Source: Epiperipatus broadwayi | Taxonomy: Eukaryota; Onychophora; Udeonychophora; Euonychophora; Peripatidae | DNA length: 64,000 bases | Direction of reading: 5' to 3' | Assembly (NCBI GenBank): GCA_028023455.1 | Contig: JAQFVV010000030.1 | Location: 948,501-1,012,500 of the forward strand | Shown: positions 35,640-46,994 of the stretch, one piece after another | How the letters are laid out: each line of letters begins with the position of its first letter | Numbering within the stretch: the first letter of the stretch is position 1 | The notes under the pieces: model-generated | The model's input: the letters and a program-made list of their open reading frames with translations, nothing else | What the model was told of the DNA's origin: nothing | The model's database searches: none | Position numbers and translations under genes: made by a program

Positions 35640-35746
35640 TTTCTACTTTAACATATCATAGTACAACTTTCTTAAACACTTTATCAATTCTCTTTATTTA
35701 TATCAAAACTATCAGTTTCGACTGTCCTGCAGTCATCATCAGAGCT
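35640..35746 (-). mobile_element. Repeat with a hammerhead-like core (Penelope-type motif), copy 1
   Basis: On the minus strand CTGATGA (35736-35742) is followed by a perfect stem GACTG-caggA-CAGTC (35720-35734) and GAAAC, the order of hammerhead conserved core strands. Upstream AGAGCT and downstream ACTGATAG would be stems I and III, but I could not find their partners nearby. The same motif occurs twice in the inverted repeat at 52.5 and 52.9 kb. Penelope-like elements are known to carry hammerhead motifs; the assignment here is inference. Confidence 0.5.
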
Positions 35747-35848
35747 CTTTACAGTTCTGTTTAAGAAAATTGTAAATAGTATGAATCACAAAGAACTAAT
35801 TGAACACTATCAGAAATCTTTACAACTTGTATAAATGGAGAACTAGCG

Positions 35849-35955
35849 ACTTACCTGGCACAGGAGATACCGTGATCATGGAGGCGATTCTCCCGGGGTG
35901 AGATTTGGCCATTGCACTTCGGTCTAATTGATCTCCGCAATTGTCCCAAATAGAA
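35849..35955 (+). pseudogene. U1 snRNA pseudogene, 3'-truncated
   Basis: The sequence begins ACTTACCTGGCA, the U1 5'-splice-site-pairing end, and follows U1 through stem-loop I (GATACCGTGATCAT), the loop CCATTGCAC and GATCTCCGCAAT, ending at about U1 nucleotide 105 (CCCAAAT). The Sm site and last stem-loop are absent, so it cannot form a U1 snRNP. The direct repeat AACTAGCGA flanks it (35841-35849 and 35956-35964), which indicates insertion by LINE machinery. The loop around CACTTCGGTC looks closer to protostome than vertebrate U1. Confidence 0.88.
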
Positions 35956-35964
35956 AACTAGCGA

Positions 35965-38210
35965 TATCATCTAATTAATAACACATGTAAAGTATATATT
36001 TGAACAAAAATACAAACATAACTCAAATATAGGTAAAATTATTTTGGTACAATAAAGTTCCTTATTGAAACATAAAAGTCAAGAGAAATTAAAGAATTTA
36101 TTTATTTTGTTTACAATATGCATCAAATAACTTTTTTTTTAAAAAAATGTGTATTTCATTTTATATTTTTGGGGGGATTTACTTTCTGGAAGACATTTAA
36201 TAAAATAAATTGCCCTTTTCTTGTAAATTTGATGATAAATCTAGATATTTTACTTAATATTCGACAGAACTAAAATTAGAAAAGCTAAAGAATGGATTTT
36301 GAATATCAGTCATGATTTTTTTCTTTTTCTTTTCTTTCTTCCCAGTCACCATAATTAAAAGCTATTTTATAATTATTTGGGAAAACTTGTTTTGGATAAT
36401 TAAATCTGGTATTCAAACCTGAGAAAATGATGTTCTGTAAAACATTTCAATCTAACTTAATGTAGTATTAGTTAGTTTGTCCAGTGTGATAAACATATTT
36501 ATTAAAATAAAATATATATCATTAAAGACTTAGAGTGATGGAATATGTTCTTGCTAAGAGTCAAAAGTATAAATGGGTCTAAAAATAACAATAGTTTTTA
36601 GTTTTGAAAGAAAGAAAACAGCAATTTAGACTGACTTTGGGAAGGTAAAAATACCAATAGAGTGGTTGTAATTGGAAAGAAAGAACTATGACTACTAGTT
36701 AAAATCATTTTCTACAAATTATTATTGTAGAATAGCTTCAAATTGCTTATTAACATCTAATTTTTTAAAAGTATTTTTCAAATATTGCAAACTAACTTAG
36801 CAATCGTGATATTTGCTCTCAGAAGAGTATTTATTATATGCAGCTAAGGAACCAAAGATACATCAATTGAAAAACTGGTACTATGGAGTTTTATGTAATT
36901 ATGAGCACTAGTCATGCATAAGACACATATTTGCCTGCTTACAAAAAAAAGCAAGCTTTTTGGTCATAGAACTTGCCTATAGTGAGACCCATTTCCTTCG
37001 TCTACAATTATTGATTTCCATGGAGATTAATCAAAATAGACTGAATTTATAAAGAGTATTATCAAAGATGTGTGTGAAATGTAGAATGTAAGTTTTCAAT
37101 ATTAATCAAAAACCATGGTAAAAAATATTTTATTATATGGGTAAGATTTGCCTTTTATATTAAAATTTATTAGTATGGATATCTGTATATTAATAATTAC
37201 ATTTAAATTTAATATCTATTTTCTAATTTCAGTATTTTATAATTTTATAGAAATTGTGAATATATGAACATTAATTTATTTTATTTACTTTATAATTATT
37301 ATAAATAATTATTTTGTTATCAAATTCAGTTATTTTGCTATTTGAACTCATTCTATGAATATACCACTAAACTTCAAGTCATATAAATCCCCGGGGAACA
37401 TGCTGGGGTAATAAAAGTATATCAAAATAATGAAAATCAGAGATAATTCTTCCAGAAGTATTCTTTTTATAAAAAAAAATGGTAACTAAGGTTAATTTAA
37501 ATAGGATCTAAGAGAACTGTTCAAAATGTTTTTGGAGTAATTAGGCTGAATTTAATCTTTAGATATTGCCATTTCAATCCCCACCACCATATTATTTCAT
37601 ATACTTGATTATATATATATTGTAATCATTTGGCTACATTAAAAATAATTTGATAGTTGTCAAATTCCTCAGGTTTAGTTTAGGATTATTTAATTAATGG
37701 GGGAAATATTTAATTTTCCCATGCATATTTTCTTTATAATAATAATGTGTCTGAAATTAGTTAAATATTTTATTTTACTTTCCACATGATGGAACATTCT
37801 AGACAATTTTTTAAAATAATTGTCAAATCTTTTTTTATATTATAATATACATATTTTAATGTATTATAAATGTTGGTAGAAGAGAGAAAAATATAAAATC
37901 ATATAATTTCTTTTGTTCTCTCTTCAATAATTTTATTTAATTATCAGTTGCTTTTAATTTAAAACAAATAAAAACTTTATCTTTTTAGTAAATTGTTTAA
38001 TATTTAATTTTAACCTTTCAAGTGAGTTAGTTTTATGTTTAAGAATATTTTAAAAATAAAAATAAAATTAAAATAAAATTTTAATACTTTTGGTAAATTT
38101 TATGTTTAGAGTTGTTTTTCTTTTCTTTTTATCTCTCATTACAAAAAATCAACTCAGTGTAATTAACTGATTATCTTGTTTTTCTTTTTGCAAGAAAAAT
38201 TTTTTAATTA
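35965..38210. other. AT-rich stretch, no gene seen
   Basis: No coding frame, RNA gene or element boundary is recognised in this stretch. Confidence 0.45.
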
Positions 38211-38824
38211 GAAAATAAGGTTGTTTTCTCATCCCTGGTGTTCGCCTCGAGATGTCGCTATTTCTAGGTCAATTCCTAGAAATATACCGTTTCACCAGCC
38301 TTCACCCAAAAAAAAGAGGAATTTTTCTATGTTATAAATGCAGAAGAGTCCTCATGTTATGTTGGATGGAGGAGGCAGCGGCAACAGAAGCCAACACAAA
38401 GAGACTTCTTTCTATGATAAAACACAGAGTTCCCAACGGCTGCCGGTTATGGCTTTTTTTCTATGCTAAAAGCAAAGAGAAAGAAATGCCTTGATTGGCT
38501 GCTGTAGTAGTTGATTTTGTTCATCATTTTCTTGTAATAGTAGAATATCTATTTTCTTAGTAGTTTCATGTGAGAGTGTGTGTATTTGAAGCAATCGTAT
38601 TTTTTTAAAATTTGATAAGACGTTTATTTTTTTTAATGTGTTGCAACTTACTTTACTGTTGTAAGTTTAGTAATAATGTCCTGAAGATTCCATTATGAAT
38701 GGGTAAACCTCAAAAATTGCTTTTAAGGGTGCGGAAGGAAAAAAATTTGAAGGATCACACGAAAAGTACCGTTTTCACGAGAATTTATCCATGACCAGTT
38801 ACTTTCACTATATATATATGCACA

Positions 38825-39300
38825 AACAAAAACAACCCAGTGTCTAATTATTAGTAATTACTTGTCCAAAAAATAAAATTAGTCAGCTATTTTTTTTGTT
38901 ACATTTATTATTTCAAAATAAGATTAGTTTTTATATCTACACACTAACAAAAACAACCCAGTTCCTGATTAATTAGTCTTTAAAAAAAAGCAAATTCAAC
39001 GGGGTTTGATTTTTTCAATGGAGTTTTTGAATTCCAGTTTGTTTGTTTTTATATATACACAAGATTTACCCCCCCAAAAACCCCCACTTTCTGATTAATT
39101 ACTGTCAAAAAAAATGCAAATTAGTCAGCTATCATTTTTAAATTTAGTATTTCAATAATGGTACCCTTTTTATATAGACAGACGTAACAAAAACAACCCA
39201 CTTTCTGATTCATTACTGTCTCCCCAAAAAAAATGGAAATTAATCTGGTATCATTTTTCAATTGAGTCTTTCAATGACGGTCCTTACTAATAGTAGTCGG
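38825..39300. repeat. Tandem repeat, about 120 bp x 4
   Basis: Four diverged units with CAAAAACAACCCA and CTGATTAATTACTGTC landmarks start near 38825, 38946, 39070 and 39186, inside the TIR transposon. Confidence 0.65.
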
Positions 39301-39356
39301 GTATCAATTCTAAATTGTAGTATATAAATTACGTTACTTTTGATAGATTTAGAATT

Positions 39357-39690
39357 ACGTCTTGCTTTTTTAATAAAATGATTGATTTACTCTTGACAAA
39401 AATAACGTAACTTTAAAAAAAAACACACATAAAGTCCAAAAAAAATGAGAAAAAGTCCCGTAACTTTAAAGACACACACACACACAAACTAAAAAACAAT
39501 CTAAGATTAATAAACATTGACTTATTATGTCTTGCTTTTGAATAAAATTATTGATTTACTCTTGCAAAAAAAAAGACCGTAACTTTAAAAAGACACATGT
39601 AAAGTCAAAAAAAAAAAAAAAAATTAGAAAAACACTGTAACTTTAAAAACACATACACACAAACTCAAAAACAAGATAAGATTAATAAAC
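39357..39690. repeat. Tandem repeat, about 170 bp x 2
   Basis: Two units share GTCTTGCTTTTNAATAAAAT, GATTTACTCTTG, GTAACTTTAAAA and AAGATTAATAAACAT, inside the same TIR transposon. Confidence 0.6.
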
Positions 39691-39888
39691 ATTTACAAAA
39701 ATAAAAAACTAACATCATATAATAGTATTAGTTAGTAGAATATTTTATTACAAATCTAAGAAATCAGATCTTTTTATATCAAATCGACCATTTAGGTCCA
39801 GCCCGGAATCGTTATATGTATATGTGTTTGATTAGCATCAACGACATCCTGTGGCGAACACCAGGGATGAGAAAACAACCGAAAATGT

Positions 39889-41880
39889 CAAGAATCTTGA
39901 TATTAAGTTCTTGACTTGTTTTTTAATATCTACGATTAAGGAGGGAAATATCTGAACAATTGTATTTATAAAAAATTATCTAATTGCTGTTATAAAAATC
40001 GTGTTGGAGATTGTGATTGGTTTGTTGACAAGATTGTTCTAGAAAAAAAATAATGGGGGTGTAAATAAGTCACAAGATCCAAGTATCTGGTAAGAAGAAA
40101 TATGCCTAACTTAGCTGTTGAAAAGAGAGCAGTCAAGACTTAATCCAGCTGACAAAGAAAAAAGCAGAAGTCTTCATCAAGCTGTTGCCAGAATGAATCT
40201 TAACAATGAAAACCATGTTCTAAATTCAGCTACAAGCTAGACACCATTTTCCTCCATGAAATCTACCTTTACTGGAATAAAATATAGAAAAGTTACCCTC
40301 TAAAGTAATCTGCAACTTTGTCTTCAACCAAGAGCATGAGTTTCTATAAGTGTGTCACCTGGAAATTTTAATGTAAAGGAATGGCTAAAATGTGCTGTTT
40401 TTAACCTAGAAAGACCACACACCAGGAAAAGGACAAATAAATCATGTTTATGTGTAGAAGTCTTCAAAAAAAAAACTCAACTGAAAATTATAATTGGGAT
40501 GGACTGCCCAAAAAAAATAATAAAACCATGGTTAAATGTATTTTTTGTGTGCACACTGTATTTTTATTAATAGTAAAAAATATTTTTTTTATATAAAAGT
40601 AATATTTTTTTTTAATAAGAATTGATAATTTTAAATATTTTTATTAAGTTAATGTTTTCAAATTGTGAAACATAAAAACTTAATGTTTTTAGATGAAATA
40701 TTATTTTTCCCTCCTATAAACTTAACAAAAGGTTAATTAAGATAAATCAAAGAATGTTATCTTTAATTTTGAAAATGTTTTTCCAACTTAGTTATTTTCA
40801 AAATATAACTTAATGAATTACAAGTTAATTTATGAATAGAAATCAACAGATTATAATTTTTATGAAAATACATATTTTATGATAAATGAATGTTTAAAAT
40901 TTCATACTATCATGTCAATTTCTTTTATTTATTGTTAATCAATTAGTTATTAAATAACTTTTAAAATGTTTGTCTTCCTTCCTTTCAACTTCTGTTTCAT
41001 AAATTGCAGTGTGACTTTATTTCACAACAGCTTAATGTTCCAGGATGTTTTTAAAATGATCCTAATAAAACTATTTATTTGTAATAGGATAAATCTAGGA
41101 ATCATTTGATTTATAATAAGTTGCTTTATCTCTTGATCGCAGTAATATTTTATAGAGTTCTTGCTTTTTGAGCAAGATTTGTGCATAGGTTATATGGAGT
41201 AGGGTTTATGTTTAGTGTTATGGACATTCAGATGATCATGATTCTGGTTGGCTCAAAAGACATATCCTCTAAAGTTCATGTACTACATTTCATTTTATTT
41301 ATTATTTCTTTAGAAATTAAGTTTATAGTTGGCCAGTACCTTAAGTGTCGTAAGTCACCAGAGGGCACTGATGATAATCAGTATGTTTATACACATTTTT
41401 TTTAGAAGAAATTAAATTAATTTTGTCTCTATAGAACCCTGTAATAGTGCCTTATTGTGGAAGTGATTAGGAAGGGGTAGAAGATTTGCTTTTATGGAGT
41501 ATCCAGTTTAGTCCAGATATCCAACTGATAATTTCATAATAGTACTAAGACACATAAATAATGCATATATGCAGTGAATATGTACTTAGATTAGATAGGA
41601 AGATGGATATACTATTATAAAATGCTTATTTAATTTATAACAAATGACTTATTTGTATATACATAATTTTGTTATTACTTTGGGCTAGATTCCAATTCAG
41701 ACATTTTGAATGTATTAAGCATTTAATTAGATTAGATGTGGTCTGGATATAATAAAATGTCCTCTTTGTTATATTGATGTGTCTTCTAATGCTCTGTATC
41801 CCCCATACCCTAGTTATCTCTTATCATCATCACAGTACCAGTAAACTGGCATCATTATTTATTATTTACCATTATATATA
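39889..41880. other. No gene seen
   Basis: Slightly less AT-rich at 40080-40340. The 72- and 74-residue plus-strand frames (40352, 41181) show no family features. I cannot exclude small exons of an unseen gene. Confidence 0.4.
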
Positions 41881-41883
41881 TAT

Positions 41884-42130
41884 AAGAGATTTGATCTCTT
41901 TCAAGCATCCTACATCTATCCAATCCATCTTATACAACTGATATACATGACCACATAAATATGAAAAAGGTAAATCATCTCCAATATATGTATTTCATGC
42001 TGGTTCAGCACAAAATTTGTATATTGGAGATTATTTATCTTTTTCACATGTATGTAGCCATGTGTATCGGTTGTATAAGATGGATTGGATAAATGTAGAG
42101 TGCTTGAAAATCTGACTTCAAGTCCCTTAT
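41884..42130. repeat. Foldback MITE, about 250 bp
   Basis: Arms from TATAAGAGATTTGATCTC to CATCTCCAATATA and from TATATTGGAGATTATTTATC to TCAAGTCCCTTATA are inverted copies, including CTATCCAATCCATCTTATAC. The flanks are TA-rich. Remnants related to it occur at 21.66-22.2 kb. Confidence 0.7.
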
Positions 42131-42498
42131 AATTACATTAAATCTAATATAGACAATATAAATATATGTAAATATTATATATATATTGTATGCATAAAGC
42201 TAAATGTTGGTAAGTGTAATTTATATGTGTAACACAACTTTTAGAAAAGATTTTTGTGCAAGCAAAAATATAAATAAATCCCAATATTTCACACATGGTT
42301 ATTCTAATGCTCACCCCCAAAAAAAGAAACAATGAAGGAAATATTATTTATTATTCACCAGACTTTCCAAGTGCTGGGTGATGATGATTCAAGATTTTTT
42401 TTTTCCATCTTAGATTCATCCTTTAATTAAAAATAGTTACACCATTTTCTGATTAATATTGAATGATTAAGTGGATTCCTGATTATAAATTTCGTAAG

Positions 42499-42623
42499 TA
42501 ATATTTATTAAGGCTATAACCTCAAGAATATGCGTGTAAAATGCGATAGTAGGGACCTCTACAGGTCTTAACCACAAGCTTTTTACATGCATATTCTTGA
42601 GGTTATAGCTTTAGTAAATATTA
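42499..42623. repeat. Hairpin MITE, 125 bp
   Basis: About 45-bp inverted repeats beginning TAATATTTAT, with an identical core CTATAACCTCAAGAATATGC, surround a 35-bp loop. A TA target site would fit. Confidence 0.75.
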
Positions 42624-42629
42624 TTTAAG

Positions 42630-44170
42630 CCTGATTGGAACCAGAAAAAGATTGGATTTTGCTTACACAGAATCCAAATTCAAAATGTGAATTTTGATAG
42701 CTGTAAATTTTCTATAAATGCACTAGTTCCTTATATATATATAAAATATAAAAATAAATTCAACATTTAATAACAGTAAAGTTTATTTTTTTTAAAAAAA
42801 AAAAAGATAACAAGATTACACTCATACAGAAGCTCCATTTTTTTAAAAAAGTTTTTGAAAAAAAAAAAGTACAGAATACACGCACACACATATATATGGT
42901 GTTGTGTGTGTGTACATAACAACTGAAAATATAGTTAATACAAAATAAATGAATCAACCAGAATAACAACAAAAAAAATGCTTTTCATATACATACAGAG
43001 AATCCCATAAGAATAAATCCAGCATTAAAAAAAAAAACAAGGCGATCAAAAACTTTTAATTTCAGAAATTGCTCAATATATTGACAATATTTTCAATAAA
43101 TAAATTTATATGATTTTTCCACTCAATGGCATTATTGTTTCAATAATGCAATGACATAATTATTTAACATTCATAATTTTTTAAACTATATAATAAATAG
43201 TTGTTCTTTCAAATGACCTCAAAGCCAAAATCTACTAGTCAAATCATTAGAATTCATTCTTCTTTGCTAAGATCTAACATTGTAATAAAAATATAAAAAT
43301 ACAGTATATAAATCTTAACATTTCGATGCTGGAGACACAGGAAATTCTGAAAATATATATAGTATATATGTACATAACATTTGTACTTTTTTTTTTTTTT
43401 TAGGTAGTACATGTAAAAGAAAAATAAATACTGATATTTTAATATATATATAAAGATAAAATTAAACTATTACTAAAAAAACCATTTCCTTTTTTTAAAT
43501 AACTGTAATTTCATGCAAGAATAGACTGTGAAATTAGCAAATTAATTAAAAATCTAACGACTTTTATACACTTTTGTACATAATTGTAAAAAATATTTCA
43601 AAATAAAATAAAATAAATGCAAGATCTGTTATATATATTACAATTTTTTACTTAAGAAATATTTATATTTTAACTCTTTCAAATTCTTGAATATTATACA
43701 GAGAGAAAAAAAAGAGTTAAAATTTTAATTACACACACACGCGAATTATTTTATCAGCTTTAAGAATGGTAAATGTAATAAGGCAATAATATTTTAGTTT
43801 TAAATGCATAACATTAACAATCGATATGGAACAAATTTAAATCTAGATCAAGAAAATGTTATCAAGCATCACAATAGATCATTTGTCAAAAAAAAAAAAA
43901 ATCAATAACATATATAAATGTATTATTAGTCAAATTATTTTCTTTAACAATAGCTACAATAAAATTTAAGTAATTTGTAAATAAAAATCAGCACACAGAA
44001 GAATACATCACAGTTGACGATTATTTTCTTGCTTGACCATAATATTCATTGCTTTAAGACTTTTTAGATGTCAATAAACTTATTTTTCGGCAGATAACAA
44101 ATGATTATAATATATTTTTTTCAATTCCAGATTAAAAAAAGAAAGACTATCTACATATTATATGGTAATG
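42630..44170. other. AT-rich stretch, no gene seen
   Basis: Many homopolymer runs and TA repeats. The 70-residue minus-strand frame (42760) is low complexity. Confidence 0.4.
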
Positions 44171-44178
44171 ATATCAAT

Positions 44179-44369
44179 TTTAAATTTTAAACTGGATTCC
44201 AAGAAAGTGTAAAAGACCCAGAAAGAGACCACATGTGAGATGGATGGATGAAATAAGAAAGTGTGTAGGGGTGATGTGGAGAAGAGAAGCTAAAGATTGG
44301 AGAAATTGGATTAAACTTGGAGAGACCTTCATCCTGCAGTAGATTGATAATGGTTGATGATGATGAATA
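44179..44369 (+). mobile_element. LINE 3' end, 5'-truncated
   Basis: From 44193 the plus strand reads an open run of 49 codons with RPRKRPHVRWMDEI, WRREAKDW and KLGETFI, ending in TAG at 44340-44342. This is the usual C-terminal tail of endonuclease-RT LINE ORF2 proteins. A TGATGATGATGA tail follows. ATATCAAT flanks it at 44171-44178 and 44370-44377, an 8-bp target duplication typical of target-primed insertion. The frame is intact, so the insertion may be fairly young. Confidence 0.8.
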
Positions 44370-44377
44370 ATATCAAT

Positions 44378-45555
44378 ACAAACTGATTTTTTTATTACTC
44401 TATTTACTTAATATTCTGCAAAAATGAAATAAGAGTATTTGTATACAAATATATTAAATTATTTTAGGTGAAATTGGGCACATATAGATTAAAATTAGTC
44501 AAATATATAAAATGCATTGTTAAAAACTTAAAATAATAAGATATTAAAAACATCTATTTTTGTTTTAAAGTGTCAATAGTTCTACACAATAAGTATAGTT
44601 TTTTCCCCAATAGCTAATAATTTTTGATAAATTATGATTGCAATTTATATACAAGTGAGCCATGACAAAAAAATAGCATGTGAGCACACACATGTACATA
44701 CTGTTGCAATTATTCTTAATAATATTTCCCCAAAGCACTATTTCCTTAAATAGTCAGAACTACAATATAAAGCCTATCCTACAAATAGTGACATTTTTTT
44801 AAAAACATTAAATTTTCAATATTACTTGTAAGTTTTTAACTCTGGAAAATAACAATTGAATAAAATATGAAATTATTACATCAAGGTCATTCTCTATATG
44901 AAAATATAGTTTACTGCTAAGTAAAGACTTCTCCCACAGCCCCCCAAAAAATATTAAAAGAGAAGCTAATCATTAGTTTAGTTATCTGCTAAATAATAAG
45001 AGTTTTAAAGTCATATTTATTTGGTTTTGTTCCCTAGCTAAAAATAACAAGATCCTAAAAATTTATTAAAGGAATAATTGAATGGTTCCTATATTATTTA
45101 TCAACCAGTGACTTGAAAAAAAAATTTTAAGTTTATTTATAATTTAAAAAATTAGTGTCTAGATTTGTACCCTTAACAGCATGCATCAACCATATATAAT
45201 AATGTCCTTTAATTCCTTATATAAATGTATGGTGCATACCTATTTACATTTTCATTATGAAAAAGTAATAAATGAACATTTCATTTGCAAAAACAAAACA
45301 CATCAATATTATCTTTAATATGTTGTATTTAAATGTGCAATGAAAATTCAAAGCATTTACTGTACAAATAGATGATAATATATGATAAAAATTTCCTTAA
45401 AGATAATAGTAAGGTAAAGATACCACACTTATTGATGAAAACGGCAAAGATCTGAAGAGACTTAAATAAACTGAAAATATATGATTATGGCTAATTATGA
45501 AAAAGAAGGTACATTAAGAATAGAAGTTTACTTTAAAACTATTAATGAAAATATA
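44378..45555. other. AT-rich stretch, no gene seen
   Basis: No recognisable feature. Confidence 0.4.
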
Positions 45556-45558
45556 GAA

Positions 45559-45650
45559 TTTTTTTTTTCTCATGTGTCATAGCATCAGACAGGAAGCTAA
45601 CCCGGGATAACTGCTTGTAAAGCAGCTGTCACTGACCTCTCGACTACCAA
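45559..45650 (-). mobile_element. Short tRNA-derived SINE with poly(A) tail
   Basis: On the minus strand GGTAGTCGAGAGGTCAG is followed by an anticodon arm GCTGC-TTTACAA-GCAGT (anticodon TAC, Val-like) and a B-box-like GGGTTAGCTTCC, then GACACATGAG and a run of A. The tail resembles GACATATGAAAAAAAA after the Gly-type SINE head at 34.6 kb. The acceptor stem does not pair, so it is not a working tRNA. Confidence 0.6.
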
Positions 45651-45661
45651 TAATTGCCCAC

Positions 45662-46449
45662 AATTTTTATGTCTTTGGCCAATTCTTTAACAATGGAGGA
45701 TGTAGCAATGAATAGATTATACCATAGACTGACAGTGGGTAAAATTGGGAAGTCTGAACAAAATTTTTTGAGCTACTGATTTACCTTTAAAAAATGAAAA
45801 TTATAATTGCTCTAATTAAGTTTCCTATGACTTTCTACAGATGTGTAAATTAAGCATTGAGGAGATATTATGGATAACAAAAGTATTGATTATTTTCAAC
45901 TGTTGCACTATGAAGATTTTAATGTGATTGCAAAAACCAGTGAACAAATTGGCATTAAATTAAATATGGACTGTCATTTAAAGCACAAATGACTGGATTA
46001 ATATTATATATTTTAAATCATATTATTATAATGCTTGGAAAAATTGAGAAAAAAAAAAAGAGAGAAGATAACTACAAGGTGAACAGAATTTATCATCATA
46101 ACAATAAATATAGCTTTGAGAAGCATGAAAAAGTAAACAGACGGCAGCTCACTCTAAAAAAATTTGCTTTAATGACTTGATAATATTGAATGATCATTTA
46201 ATCATATCAAAAATTTGAATACCTGCCCTAAAATTTAACATCTATATCCCTATTCACTTATTAGTAATAGTTTTTAAAAAAATACATTATTTAGTAACTT
46301 CAAAGTCTTGTTTTAGAAGTGAAAATATTGATTTTAAAATTAGTAAAAGTATTGACTTTTTTATAATATTCATTTTCATCAATGGTATACAAAATCTATA
46401 TAATCAATAAAAAATCCTTGTTTTTTACTTCACCTTTGAGTGATAAGTT
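45662..46449. other. No gene seen
   Basis: A 63-residue plus-strand frame (45989) is lysine-rich and low complexity; nothing else is evident. Confidence 0.4.
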
Positions 46450-46450
46450 T

Positions 46451-46994
46451 TAAGTTGCACTTTACGCAAAAATGTTAAGCTTAGTATTATTAGAAAAGAA
46501 TTATACAGCTGAGTGCTTTCAGAGAACTTAAGTCTCCATATTCATAGCCTATTTTGGGTGTGTCGGCTTACATCACCACTAGAACATCTCAACATCATTA
46601 TTTATACAGAAGAGCTCTAAATAATACTGAAAATAAATCCATATTCTTTGAGCACCAAAGAACAGGCCATGTGTTCAAACCCACTATGGCAAGGGCACTG
46701 AACGTAATGATATGAAACAAAAGATAAAGGAGGCATGCTTTATTGCAAATGATAACTATGCAATAAACCGAAAAGAATTGTGTTTTGCAATCTCCAGGAA
46801 ATGGTCTGTATGAAAGAAAACTTTGAATAAATTTTGCATAAATTACCGCTAAATTTCACTTAAAACCTCAATGTAAGCTAACACTCCCAAAATGGACTAC
46901 GAATATGGAGACTTCAGGTTCTCTGAAAGCGTTCAGCCATATAATTCTTTTCTAATAATACTAAGCTTCACTTTTTTGCATAAAGTGCAATTTA
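46451..46994. repeat. MITE with 120-bp terminal inverted repeats
   Basis: Left TIR 46451-46572 and right TIR 46872-46994 are inverted copies (TTGCACTTTA near the ends, CTTAGTATTATTAGAAAAGA, GTCTCCATATTC). The flanks can be read as TTAA or TA duplications, so piggyBac-like and mariner-like origins are both possible. The interior is noncoding. Confidence 0.78.

Larger units (their letters stand above)
38219..39880. mobile_element. Non-autonomous TIR DNA transposon, 1662 bp
   Basis: Terminal inverted repeats of 39 bp (38219-38257 and 39842-39880): the first 28 bases, starting GGTTGTTTTCTCATCCC, are identical, then five differ and the last six (ATGTCG) match. The flanks GAAAATAA and GAAAATGT agree at six of eight positions, suggesting a decayed 8-bp target duplication. 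The interior has no transposase but two sets of tandem repeats. The 80-residue frame at 38252 starts inside the TIR and is not a known protein. Superfamily unknown; an 8-bp TSD would fit hAT or P. Confidence 0.8.

Noticed and set aside
35849-35955. Functional U1 snRNA gene
   Set aside because: The Sm site and 3' stem-loop are missing and it is flanked by a target duplication.
38252-38494. 80-residue frame as a transposase or host gene
   Set aside because: It begins inside the TIR, is short and carries no catalytic motif.
39070-39300. CRISPR-like array
   Set aside because: The units are about 120-bp diverged tandem repeats inside a eukaryotic TIR transposon, without short identical repeats and unique spacers.
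40352-41405. 72- and 74-residue plus-strand frames as exons
   Set aside because: No homology signature, no clear splice sites and no supporting neighbours.
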